Source: Citrobacter koseri ATCC BAA-895 (GTDB taxonomy: Bacteria; Pseudomonadota; Gammaproteobacteria; Enterobacterales; Enterobacteriaceae). From it: 64,000 nt of DNA. Shown here piece by piece: positions 16,873-24,922 of this stretch. Position 1 is the stretch's first letter; each line of letters starts with the position of its first letter. Under the pieces are notes generated by a model, which searched no databases, had not been told where the DNA came from, and saw only the letters and a program-made list of their open reading frames with translations. Location of the stretch: the NCBI RefSeq assembly GCF_000018045.1, contig NC_009792.1:3782001-3846000 (forward strand), read 5' to 3'. A program made the translations under genes and the position numbers.

Positions 16873-17879
16873 ACAGCGTACAACTTGCCCACGGCAGCGG
16901 CGGTCTGGCCATGCAGCAGCTGATTAACAGCCTGTTTATGGAAGCCTTTGCCAACCCGTGGCTGGCTGAGCAGGAAGATCAGGCGCGTCTTGAACTGGCG
17001 CAACTGGCGGCGGAAGGCGACCGCCTGGCCTTCTCCACCGACAGCTATGTTATTGACCCGCTGTTTTTCCCCGGCGGCAATATCGGCAAACTGGCGATTT
17101 GCGGCACGGCCAACGACGTGGCGGTCAGCGGCGCGATCCCGCGTTATCTCTCCTGCGGCTTTATCCTCGAAGAAGGTCTGCCGATGGAGACGCTGAAAAG
17201 CGTGGTGAACAGCATGGCGGCAACCGCGCGTGAAGCCGGTATCGCCATTGTGACCGGTGATACCAAAGTCGTTCAGCGCGGCGCGGCGGATAAGCTGTTC
17301 ATCAACACCGCCGGAATGGGGGCTATTCCCGCCAATATTCACTGGGGGGCGCAGACATTAAGCGTGGGAGATGTGCTGCTGGTCAGCGGCACGCTCGGCG
17401 ATCATGGCGCAACGATCCTCAATTTGCGTGAACAACTGGGGCTGGATGGCGAGCTGGTCAGCGACTGCGCAGTATTAACCCCGCTTATTCAGCCGCTGCG
17501 TGATATTCCTGGCGTGAAAGCCTTACGCGATGCGACGCGCGGCGGCGTGAATGCTGTCGCCCATGAGTTTGCCGCCGCCTGCGGCTTCGGTATTGAGCTG
17601 TCTGAATCCGCGCTGCCGGTCAAACCGGCGGTGCGCGGCGTCTGCGAACTGCTGGGGCTGGATGCGCTTAACTTTGCCAATGAAGGCAAACTGGTGATCG
17701 CCGTTGAGCGCCAGGCCGCAGACGCGGTGCTTGACGCGCTGCGCGCGCACCCGCTGGGCCGCGATGCGACGCCGATCGGCGAGGTGGTTGAACGCAGAGG
17801 CGTTCGCCTGGCCGGTCTGTATGGCGTGAAACGTACCCTTGATTTACCCCACGCCGAACCGTTGCCGCGTATATGCTAG
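16869..17879 (+). CDS. hypE: HypE, thiocarboxamide dehydratase
   Basis: 336-aa PurM-like ATPase that dehydrates the carbamoylated C-terminal Cys to a thiocyanate. The C-terminus is PRIC with Cys336 as the last residue, which is required. Conserved GSGG, FSTDSYVIDPLFFPGG and TRGGVNAVAHE segments are present. Start overlaps the hypD stop (ATGA). It ends directly before a tandem REP array. Confidence 0.97.
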   Translation: MNSVQLAHGSGGLAMQQLINSLFMEAFANPWLAEQEDQARLELAQLAAEGDRLAFSTDSYVIDPLFFPGGNIGKLAICGTANDVAVSGAIPRYLSCGFILEEGLPMETLKSVVNSMAATAREAGIAIVTGDTKVVQRGAADKLFINTAGMGAIPANIHWGAQTLSVGDVLLVSGTLGDHGATILNLREQLGLDGELVSDCAVLTPLIQPLRDIPGVKALRDATRGGVNAVAHEFAAACGFGIELSESALPVKPAVRGVCELLGLDALNFANEGKLVIAVERQAADAVLDALRAHPLGRDATPIGEVVERRGVRLAGLYGVKRTLDLPHAEPLPRIC

Positions 17880-18095
17880 CGCCTGATGGCGCTGTGCTTA
17901 TCAGGCCTACAGTTCAATGCAGTTTGTAGGCCGGATAAGGTGTTTACGCCGCCATCCGGCAAAGGTGCCTGATGGCACTGCGCTTATCAGGCCTGCGGTT
18001 CAACGAAGTTTGTAGGCCGGATAAGGCGTTTACGCCGCCATCCGGCAAAGGCGCCTGATGGCGCTGCGCTTATCAGGCCTACGGATGGACAGGCC
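17880..18095. repeat. Tandem REP array (85-bp period) between hypE and fhlA
   Basis: About 2.4 copies of an 85-bp unit start at 17881, 17966 and 18051. Each unit holds a GCCTGATGGC..ATCAGGCCT REP and an inverse TAGGCCGGATAAGG..GCCATCCGGC REP. The copies differ by a few bases. It fills most of the 303-bp gap; the remainder, to 18182, is AT-rich and carries the fhlA leader hairpins. Confidence 0.9.
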
Positions 18096-18148
18096 TGCGG
18101 TGATACCCAAAATATATTACCTATATCTATAATTTATTTACCGTTTTC

Positions 18149-18179
18149 GCACCGCATCGCGGTGCTTTTCTGGAAAAGC
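18149..18179 (+). promoter_or_regulatory. Overlapping hairpins in the fhlA leader
   Basis: Stem GCACCGC (18149-18155) / GCGGTGC (18159-18165) with a three-base loop is followed by TTTTC, and a second stem GCTTTTC (18164-18170) / GAAAAGC (18173-18179) shares the GC step at 18164-18165. The second stem covers the GGAAAAG ribosome-binding region four bases before ATG. The first could end hyp transcription weakly; the pair could also control fhlA translation. fhlA translation is a known OxyS sRNA target in E. coli. Confidence 0.4.
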
Positions 18180-18182
18180 AAC

Positions 18183-20261
18183 ATGTCGTATACACCGATG
18201 AGCGATCTCGGACAACAAGGTTTGTTCGACATCACTCGTACATTATTGCAGCAGCCCGACCTGGCGTCGCTCAGTGAAGCGCTTTCGCAACTGGTCAAGC
18301 GCTCAGCGCTGGCCGACAGCGCGGCTATTGTGTTATGGCAGCCACAGACACAACGCGCGCGTTATTATGCAACTCGCGAAAATGGTAAACCTGTCGCGTA
18401 TGAAGACGAAACCGTGCTGGCACATGGCCCGGTTCGGCGCATTCTCTCGCGCCCCGATGCGCTGCACTGCAATCATCACGAATTCAGCGAAACCTGGCCA
18501 CAACTGGCGACAAACGGGCTGTACGGTGAATTTGGCCACTACTGTTTGCTGCCGCTGGCCGCTGAAGGGCGCATTTTTGGCGGCTGCGAATTCATCCGCC
18601 AAAACGACCAGCCGTGGAGCGAGAAAGAGTACGAACGTCTGCAAACCTTCACCCAGATTGTCGCAGTGGTCGCTGAGCAAATTCAGTGTCGGGTCAGCAA
18701 TAACGTTGACTACGATCTCCTGTGCCGTGAGCGCGACAACTTCCGCATTCTGGTGGCGATCACCAATGCCGTGCTTTCACGGCTGGACATCGACGAACTG
18801 GTGAGCGAAGTCGCGAAAGAGATCCACCACTACTTTAATATCGATGCCATTAGCATCGTCCTGCACAGCTCCCGCAAAAACAAGCTGAGTATCTATTCCA
18901 CACATTATCTGGATGAACATAATCCCGCGCATGAACAAAGCGAAGTGGACGAAGCGGGAACGCTCTCTGAACGGGTTTTCAAAAGCAAAGAGATGCTGCT
19001 GATTAACCTGAACGAGCGGGATACGCTTGCGCCGTACGAACGCATGCTGTTCGACACCTGGGGCAACCAGATACAGACCCTGTGTCTGCTGCCGCTGATG
19101 TCCGGCAATACAATGCTCGGCGTGCTGAAGCTGGCGCAATGCGAAGAGAAAGTGTTTACCACCGCCAACCTCAAACTGCTGCGCCAGATTGCCGAACGCG
19201 TGGCGATTGCCGTGGACAACGCCCTCGCCTATCAGGAGATTCACCGGCTGAAAGAGCGTCTGGTCGACGAGAACCTGGCGCTTACCGAGCAGCTCAATAA
19301 CGTGGATAGCGAATTTGGCGAGATAATCGGTCGCAGCGAAGCCATGTACAACGTGCTCAAGCAGGTGGAGATGGTGGCGCAAAGCGACAGCACCGTCCTG
19401 ATCCTCGGTGAAACAGGAACCGGTAAAGAGCTGATTGCCAGGGCGATTCATAATCTGAGCGGGCGTAACGCACGGCGAATGGTGAAGATGAATTGCGCGG
19501 CGATGCCCGCCGGGCTGCTGGAAAGCGATCTGTTTGGTCACGAGCGCGGCGCCTTTACCGGTGCCAGCGCGCAGCGTATTGGCCGCTTTGAGCTGGCGGA
19601 TAAAAGCTCGCTGTTTCTTGATGAAGTGGGCGACATGCCGCTGGAGCTACAGCCGAAACTGCTGCGTGTGCTCCAGGAGCAGGAATTTGAACGTCTGGGC
19701 AGCAATAAACTGATCCAGACGGACGTCAGGCTGATCGCCGCCACCAACCGCGATCTGAAAAAAATGGTGGCCGATCGTGAGTTCCGCAACGATCTCTATT
19801 ACCGTCTGAACGTCTTTCCGATCCAGCTCCCGCCGCTGCGCGAGCGCCCGGAGGACATTCCGCTGCTGGTCAAAGCCTTCACCTTTAAAATCGCCCGCCG
19901 GATGGGGCGCAACATCAACAGTATTCCTGCCGAAACGCTGCGCACGCTGAGCAATATGGAGTGGCCGGGGAACGTCCGCGAGCTGGAAAACGTCGTCGAG
20001 CGCGCCGTTCTGCTGACGCGGGGCAACGTGCTGCAACTCTCGCTGCCGGACATGGGAATGCTCACGCCGGGCGCGCCGCCGGTCGCCACCGAAGTCGCCC
20101 AGGAGGGCGAGGATGAATTTCAGCTCATTATGCGCGTGTTGAAAGAGACAAATGGCGTGGTGGCGGGGCCAAAAGGCGCCGCGCAGCGTCTGGGGCTGAA
20201 GCGCACCACCCTGCTCTCTCGCATGAAACGATTAGGCATTGATAAAGATGCATTGGTATAG
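18183..20261 (+). CDS. fhlA: FhlA, formate-sensing sigma-54 activator
   Basis: Activates hyc, hyp, hydN-hypF and fdhF when formate is bound. 692 aa from the ATG at 18183, equal to E. coli; an ATG at 18162 is rejected because it would add seven residues not in the family. Two GAF-type sensing regions fill the N-terminal ~370 residues, followed by the AAA+ domain with GETGTGKE (about 409-416), the sigma-54 contact loop GAFTGA (about 456-461) and FLDEVGDMP, then a Fis-type helix-turn-helix at the end (GAAQRLGLKRTTLLSRMKRL). All functional motifs are intact. Confidence 0.97.
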   Translation: MSYTPMSDLGQQGLFDITRTLLQQPDLASLSEALSQLVKRSALADSAAIVLWQPQTQRARYYATRENGKPVAYEDETVLAHGPVRRILSRPDALHCNHHEFSETWPQLATNGLYGEFGHYCLLPLAAEGRIFGGCEFIRQNDQPWSEKEYERLQTFTQIVAVVAEQIQCRVSNNVDYDLLCRERDNFRILVAITNAVLSRLDIDELVSEVAKEIHHYFNIDAISIVLHSSRKNKLSIYSTHYLDEHNPAHEQSEVDEAGTLSERVFKSKEMLLINLNERDTLAPYERMLFDTWGNQIQTLCLLPLMSGNTMLGVLKLAQCEEKVFTTANLKLLRQIAERVAIAVDNALAYQEIHRLKERLVDENLALTEQLNNVDSEFGEIIGRSEAMYNVLKQVEMVAQSDSTVLILGETGTGKELIARAIHNLSGRNARRMVKMNCAAMPAGLLESDLFGHERGAFTGASAQRIGRFELADKSSLFLDEVGDMPLELQPKLLRVLQEQEFERLGSNKLIQTDVRLIAATNRDLKKMVADREFRNDLYYRLNVFPIQLPPLRERPEDIPLLVKAFTFKIARRMGRNINSIPAETLRTLSNMEWPGNVRELENVVERAVLLTRGNVLQLSLPDMGMLTPGAPPVATEVAQEGEDEFQLIMRVLKETNGVVAGPKGAAQRLGLKRTTLLSRMKRLGIDKDALV

Positions 20262-20305
20262 CATCTCTGGCTATACTGGCAGATATCTCAACGAAAGGAG
20301 GCAGT

Positions 20306-20734
20306 ATGGCGGTATCAGCACGTAATCAACTGACCGGTACGGTTAGCGCAGTCGCAACGGGTGCGGTGAATGATGAAGTTGAACTGACGCTGGCGGGCGG
20401 CGCAAAACTGGTGGCGATTGTCACTCACAGCAGCCAGCAGGCGCTGGGTCTGACAAACGGAAAAGACGCCATTGCTTTGATTAAAGCCCCCTGGGTTACT
20501 CTGGCAAGCGAAGATTGCGGCCTGAAGTTCTCCGCCCGCAACCAGTTTGCCGGTAGCGTATCTCAGGTAACGGAAGGCGCGGTCAACGCGACTGTACACA
20601 TCAAAACCGACGCTGGTTTTGAGATTGTGGCCGTTGTCACCAATGAAAGTCAGGAAGAGATGAAACTGGCGCAGGGCAGTCGCGTTATTGCGCTGATTAA
20701 GGCGTCAGCGATTCTGATTGCGACCAAAGCGTAA
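20306..20734 (+). CDS. Tandem Mop-domain (molybdate-binding) protein
   Basis: 142 aa made of two Mop/TOBE domains (about residues 3-68 and 74-139), each opening with SARNQ and ending in VIALIKA-like sequence. Such di-Mop proteins bind molybdate or tungstate oligomerically. It has an AAAGGAGG ribosome-binding site and begins 44 bp after fhlA on the same strand, so it may be read with fhlA. It is absent from this position in E. coli K-12. Formate dehydrogenase H is a molybdenum enzyme, so a role in molybdate storage for formate hydrogenlyase is an inference. Confidence 0.85.
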   Translation: MAVSARNQLTGTVSAVATGAVNDEVELTLAGGAKLVAIVTHSSQQALGLTNGKDAIALIKAPWVTLASEDCGLKFSARNQFAGSVSQVTEGAVNATVHIKTDAGFEIVAVVTNESQEEMKLAQGSRVIALIKASAILIATKA

Positions 20735-20740
20735 TGGTGT

Positions 20741-20803
20741 TGCCCGATGGCGCTAACGCTTATCGGGCCTACGCAACTGCGATTAACTCCCGCCATCCGG
20801 TAA
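20741..20803. repeat. Degenerate REP pair after the Mop gene
   Basis: CCCGATGGCGCTAACGCTTATCGGGCCTACG and a partial inverse CCGCCATCCGG, given here by their ends. Located between the convergent Mop gene and ygbA; a likely transcript end for both. Confidence 0.7.
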
Positions 20804-20810
20804 GACACAT

Positions 20811-21155
20811 TTATTTCTTGCGCTGATACTTTTCCGGCAATTCCGGGACGGGGCGTTTGTCATCAATAAGGTGACGGATGGTCAAAATCGGATGGCGCCA
20901 GAGCATTCTTGGGCCTGCCCAACGCATGATCTGCTTCATCTCCTCACGCTTCGCTGGCTGATAACAGTGTACCGGACACTGCTTACAGGCCGGTTTTTCC
21001 TCGCCAAACACGCACTTATCCAGCCGCTTTTGCGCATAGGCAAACAGCGCATCGTAATGACCTTGCTCGTTTGAGGCCTGCGGGCACTGGCTCTCGTACA
21101 GCGCGATCATTTTTTTAATCGTCAGTTTTTCACGAGCAATACGCTTACCGGACAT
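20811..21155 (-). CDS. ygbA: YgbA, conserved small cysteine-containing protein
   Basis: 114 aa, matching E. coli YgbA, whose gene belongs to the nitric-oxide-responsive NsrR regulon; the biochemical function is unknown. Cysteines lie in CVFGEEKPACKQCPVHCYQ, suggesting a metal or Fe-S site. The start at 21155 follows GGAGG; the frame could extend 24 nt further but has no ribosome site there. Upstream, AAGTTGCATAA (21171-21181 region on the plus strand) resembles an NsrR half-site weakly. Confidence 0.88.
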   Translation of the reverse strand: MSGKRIAREKLTIKKMIALYESQCPQASNEQGHYDALFAYAQKRLDKCVFGEEKPACKQCPVHCYQPAKREEMKQIMRWAGPRMLWRHPILTIRHLIDDKRPVPELPEKYQRKK

Positions 21156-21246
21156 GATGCCTCCACAAATAAGTTGCATAAATAATACACCTTATCTTCT
21201 CTCAGGACTATCACCCTAAGGTGACACATCCTTAGCGCCCTACGTA

Positions 21247-21269
21247 AATAAGAATTATTTTCATTTATC
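21247..21269. promoter_or_regulatory. Putative Fur box upstream of sitA
   Basis: AATAAGAATTATTTTCATTT and following bases agree with the Fur consensus at about 11 of 19 positions, with the expected AAT/ATT hexamer symmetry. SitABCD in Salmonella is repressed by Fur and MntR. The location, 75-95 bp before sitA, fits a promoter position. Confidence 0.45.
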
Positions 21270-21286
21270 TATACCTTGTGCTATAT

Positions 21287-21306
21287 AACATAGCAAAGGC
21301 TATATT
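21287..21306. promoter_or_regulatory. MntR box upstream of sitA
   Basis: AACATAGCAAAGGCTATATT is nearly identical to the E. coli/Salmonella MntR operator (AACATAGCAAAGGCTATGTT type), an imperfect palindrome. It ends 36 bp before the sitA start and predicts manganese repression. Confidence 0.8.
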
Positions 21307-21342
21307 CGATGAATAATTAACCGCATTATGATGAGGGATACT

Positions 21343-22260
21343 ATGCCGCACTTGCTCCGTCTGAAATCCATTCTCCTTGCCAGCGCGCTGGCGATGCTTG
21401 CGCTGTCGCCTGCTTATGCAAAAGATAAATTTAAGGTCATCACAACGTTTACCGTCATCGCCGACATGGCGAAAAACGTAGCGGGCGATGCGGCGGACGT
21501 CAGTTCAATCACGAAGCCTGGCGCGGAGATCCACGAGTATCAGCCGACGCCCGGCGACATTAAGCGGGCGCAGGGCGCGCAGCTGATCCTCTCTAACGGC
21601 CTGAACCTGGAGCTGTGGTTCGCCCGGTTCTACCAGCACTTATCCGGCGTGCCGGAAGTTACGGTATCCAACGGCGTGAAGCCGATGGGCATTACCGAAG
21701 GGCCGTATAACGGCAAACCCAACCCGCACGCCTGGATGTCGGCGGAAAATGCGCTGATTTACGTGGATAACATTCGCGATGCGCTGGTGAAATACGATCC
21801 AGATAACACCGCGACATACCAGAAAAACGCCGAAAACTATAAAGCCCAAATCCGCCAGACGCTCGATCCACTACGCGACGCACTGGCGAAGATTCCTGCC
21901 GACAAGCGCTGGCTGGTGACCAGTGAAGGCGCATTTTCCTATCTGGCGCGCGATAACGACCTGAAAGAGCTGTACCTCTGGCCGATCAACGCCGATCAGC
22001 AAGGCACGCCTAAACAGGTACGCAAAGTGATCGACGCGATCAGGGAACATCACATCCCGGCGGTGTTCAGCGAAAGTACCGTTTCCGATAAACCGGCCCG
22101 CCAGGTCGCGCGTGAATCCGGCGCGCACTACGGCGGTGTGCTATATGTTGATTCTCTGAGCGCTGCCGACGGTCCGGTGCCGACGTATCTGGATCTGCTG
22201 CGCGTCACAACTGAAACCATCGTCAGCGGCATCACTGACGGGCTGAGGAGCCAGAAATGA
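21343..22260 (+). CDS. sitA: SitA, periplasmic Mn/Fe-binding protein
   Basis: 305-aa cluster A-I (ZnuA/PsaA-type) solute-binding protein of a Mn(II)/Fe(II) ABC transporter. A signal peptide ends at SPAYA before KDKFKV. Metal-ligand regions are seen in AEIHEYQPTPGD, NPHAWMS, SEGAFSYLARD and the ESTVSDKPARQ segment. I chose ATG 21343 because GAGGG lies just before it; ATGs at 21328 and 21331 overlap or precede that site. The length equals Salmonella SitA. First gene of a tightly coupled four-gene operon. Confidence 0.93.
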   Translation: MPHLLRLKSILLASALAMLALSPAYAKDKFKVITTFTVIADMAKNVAGDAADVSSITKPGAEIHEYQPTPGDIKRAQGAQLILSNGLNLELWFARFYQHLSGVPEVTVSNGVKPMGITEGPYNGKPNPHAWMSAENALIYVDNIRDALVKYDPDNTATYQKNAENYKAQIRQTLDPLRDALAKIPADKRWLVTSEGAFSYLARDNDLKELYLWPINADQQGTPKQVRKVIDAIREHHIPAVFSESTVSDKPARQVARESGAHYGGVLYVDSLSAADGPVPTYLDLLRVTTETIVSGITDGLRSQK

Positions 22261-23078
22261 GTCAATCTGCGATTACCGTTGATCGCGTCACGGTGACGTA
22301 TCGCAATGGTCACACTGCCCTGCGGGACACAACGTTTCAGGTGCCTGGCGGCTCAATTGCCGCGCTGGTTGGCGTCAACGGTTCAGGGAAATCGACGCTG
22401 TTTAAAGCATTGATGGGGTTTGTCCGACTGGCGAAGGGAGAAATCGCCATCCTGCAACAGCCCGTCAACAAAGCGTTGAAACAGAATCTGATCGCCTATG
22501 TCCCGCAATCTGAAGAGGTGGACTGGTCGTTTCCGGTACTGGTGGAAGATGTGGTGATGATGGGGCGCTACGGCCATATGGGGTGGCTGCGCCGCCCCAG
22601 CGCGCACGATCGTGAAAGCGTGGACGCTGCGCTAGCGCGGGTGGACATGCTGGAACATCGCTATCGGCAGATTGGCGAGCTTTCCGGCGGGCAGAAAAAA
22701 CGCGTCTTTCTGGCCAGAGCCATCGCCCAGGACGGGCAGGTTATTCTTCTGGATGAGCCTTTTACCGGCGTTGACGTGAAAACCGAAGCCCGCATTATTG
22801 CCCTGTTGCGCGAGCTGCGCGATGAAGGCCGCACCATGCTGGTTTCAACGCATAACCTCGGCTCGGTAACGGAGTTTTGCGATTACACGGTGATGATCAA
22901 AGGCACCGTGCTGGCGAGCGGCCCGACGGAAACCACTTTCACCGCTGAAAACCTCGAACTGGCGTTCAGCGGCGTATTGCGTCATGTGGCGCTGAGCGGC
23001 GGCGAGGAGCATATCATCACCGACGACGAGCGTCCCTTTATCTCACGGCGCGCAGCAGGCGGAGGAGAATCATCATGA
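22257..23078 (+). CDS. sitB: SitB, ABC transporter ATPase
   Basis: 273-aa ATP-binding subunit for the SitCD permease. Walker A GVNGSGKST at residues 39-47, signature LSGGQKKR, Walker B VILLDEPF, and the switch His in VSTHNLGS are all intact. ATGA overlap with sitA and with sitC. Confidence 0.94.
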   Translation: MSQSAITVDRVTVTYRNGHTALRDTTFQVPGGSIAALVGVNGSGKSTLFKALMGFVRLAKGEIAILQQPVNKALKQNLIAYVPQSEEVDWSFPVLVEDVVMMGRYGHMGWLRRPSAHDRESVDAALARVDMLEHRYRQIGELSGGQKKRVFLARAIAQDGQVILLDEPFTGVDVKTEARIIALLRELRDEGRTMLVSTHNLGSVTEFCDYTVMIKGTVLASGPTETTFTAENLELAFSGVLRHVALSGGEEHIITDDERPFISRRAAGGGESS

Positions 23079-23935
23079 ACTGGCTTGTGGAACCGTTCGG
23101 CTACCAGTACATGCTCAACGCCATGTGGGTCTCGGCAATGGTCGGCGGCCTGTGCGCCTTTCTCTCCTGCTATCTGATGCTTAAAGGCTGGTCGCTGATT
23201 GGCGACGCGCTTTCCCACTCCATCGTCCCCGGCGTGGCGGGCGCGTATATGCTGGGGCTGCCCTTCTCTCTCGGCGCGTTTCTCTCCGGCGGCCTGGCGG
23301 CGGGCAGCATGCTTTTTCTCAACCAGCGTTCACGCCTGAAGGAAGACGCGATTATCGGTCTTATCTTCTCCTCTTTCTTTGGCATCGGGCTGTTTATGGT
23401 TTCGCTCAATCCGATGTCGGTCAACATCCAGACCATTATCCTCGGCAACGTGCTGGCTATTGCGCCAGAAGATATTCTGCAACTGGCGATCATCGGCACG
23501 GTCTCTCTGGTGATTTTGCTGCTGAAGTGGAAAGATCTGATGGTGACTTTTTTCGACGAAAACCATGCGCGATCGATTGGGCTTAACCCCGCCCGGCTGA
23601 AGCTGCTGTTTTTCACGTTGCTGTCGGTCTCCACCGTCGCCGCTCTGCAAACCGTCGGCGCTTTTCTGGTGATCTGTCTGGTGGTCACGCCTGGCGCCAC
23701 CGCCTGGCTGCTGACCGATCGTTTTCCGCGCCTGTTAACCATCGCCGTCGCCATTGGCAGCCTGACCAGCTTTTTCGGCGCCTGGCTCAGCTACTGGCTG
23801 GATGGTGCGACCGGCGGGATCATCGTCGTCCTGCAAACGCTATTATTTCTGCTGGCATTTATCTTCGCCCCGAAACACGGCCTGCTTGCCAACCGCCGTC
23901 GTGCGCGCCTGAATAAGGAGACCCCATGCGCTTAA
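23075..23935 (+). CDS. sitC: SitC, Mn/Fe ABC transporter permease
   Basis: 286-aa ABC-3 family membrane protein with about eight hydrophobic helices. Family motif GDALSHSIVPGVAGAYMLG (residues about 47-65) is present. The C-terminus is basic and cytoplasmic. It shares clear similarity with SitD, with which it probably forms a heterodimer. Overlaps sitD by 10 nt. Confidence 0.93.
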   Translation: MNWLVEPFGYQYMLNAMWVSAMVGGLCAFLSCYLMLKGWSLIGDALSHSIVPGVAGAYMLGLPFSLGAFLSGGLAAGSMLFLNQRSRLKEDAIIGLIFSSFFGIGLFMVSLNPMSVNIQTIILGNVLAIAPEDILQLAIIGTVSLVILLLKWKDLMVTFFDENHARSIGLNPARLKLLFFTLLSVSTVAALQTVGAFLVICLVVTPGATAWLLTDRFPRLLTIAVAIGSLTSFFGAWLSYWLDGATGGIIVVLQTLLFLLAFIFAPKHGLLANRRRARLNKETPCA

Positions 23936-24774
23936 CCGCCTTACTGGAACCCTTCCAGTTTGATTTTATGATCAACGCGCTCATGGTCTCGGCAATTGTG
24001 GCGATCCCCTGCGCGTTATTGTCGGTGTTTCTGGTGCTGAAAGGCTGGGCGTTAATGGGCGACGCCATGAGTCACGCCGTGTTCCCCGGCATTGTGCTGG
24101 CCTATATCGCCGGTATTCCGCTGGCCATCGGCGCGTTTATTGCCGGGCTATTCTGCGCGGTTGCCACCGGCTATCTCGACGATAACAGCCGCATTAAGCG
24201 CGATACCATCATGGGAATCGTCTTCTCAGGAATGTTTGGCGCAGGGCTGGTGCTGTACGTTTCTATCCAGTCTGAAGTCCATCTGGATCATATTCTGTTC
24301 GGCGATATGCTGGGCGTGTCCATCAGCGATATTCTGCAAACGGCGCTGATTGCGCTGGGTATTGCGCTGATTATCGGGCTGAAATGGAAAGACTTTTTAC
24401 TGCATGCCTTCGATCCGCACCAGGCAAAAGCCAGCGGCCTTAATACCTCCCTGCTGCATTATGGCCTGTTGTGCATGATCGCGTTGACCATCGTCGCAAC
24501 GCTGAAATCGGTGGGGATTATTCTTTCCATCTCGCTGTTAATCGCCCCTGGCGCGATTGCGATTTTGCTGACGCGGCGTTTTGCCCGCGCGCTGATGTTG
24601 GCGGTCACGCTGTCGGTCGTCACCTCTTTTCTCGGCGTTTATCTGTCGTTTTTCCTCGACAGCGCCCCTGCGCCAACCATCGTAGTATTGTTCACTGCGA
24701 TCTTCATCGTGGCATTTATTTACGCTACGTTGCGGGAGCGGCGTTCCGAAATGCAGCTCAAACAGCAGTTATAA
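23926..24774 (+). CDS. sitD: SitD, Mn/Fe ABC transporter permease
   Basis: 282-aa ABC-3 family permease paralogous to SitC, with about eight hydrophobic helices and the matching motif GDAMSHAVFPGIVLAYIAG. Ends LKQQL. The 148-bp gap to mutS shows no strong terminator. Confidence 0.93.
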   Translation: MRLTALLEPFQFDFMINALMVSAIVAIPCALLSVFLVLKGWALMGDAMSHAVFPGIVLAYIAGIPLAIGAFIAGLFCAVATGYLDDNSRIKRDTIMGIVFSGMFGAGLVLYVSIQSEVHLDHILFGDMLGVSISDILQTALIALGIALIIGLKWKDFLLHAFDPHQAKASGLNTSLLHYGLLCMIALTIVATLKSVGIILSISLLIAPGAIAILLTRRFARALMLAVTLSVVTSFLGVYLSFFLDSAPAPTIVVLFTAIFIVAFIYATLRERRSEMQLKQQL

Positions 24775-24922
24775 AAATCAGAAACGGAATAAGGATCGAT
24801 AAGTCGTCCATCGCTGCTTTCCCTGAAATGCGTATCTCCGTTATCATGTGCCCCTTATGTGATAACAACGAAAAGAAAAAGCATCGCAATCCATTTAAAA
24901 TCAGGGAACTGGACACGACTCC

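Noticed and set aside
17881..18081. Regular repeats resembling a CRISPR array
   Set aside because: The 85-bp period consists entirely of paired REP units without unique spacers, and there are no cas genes.
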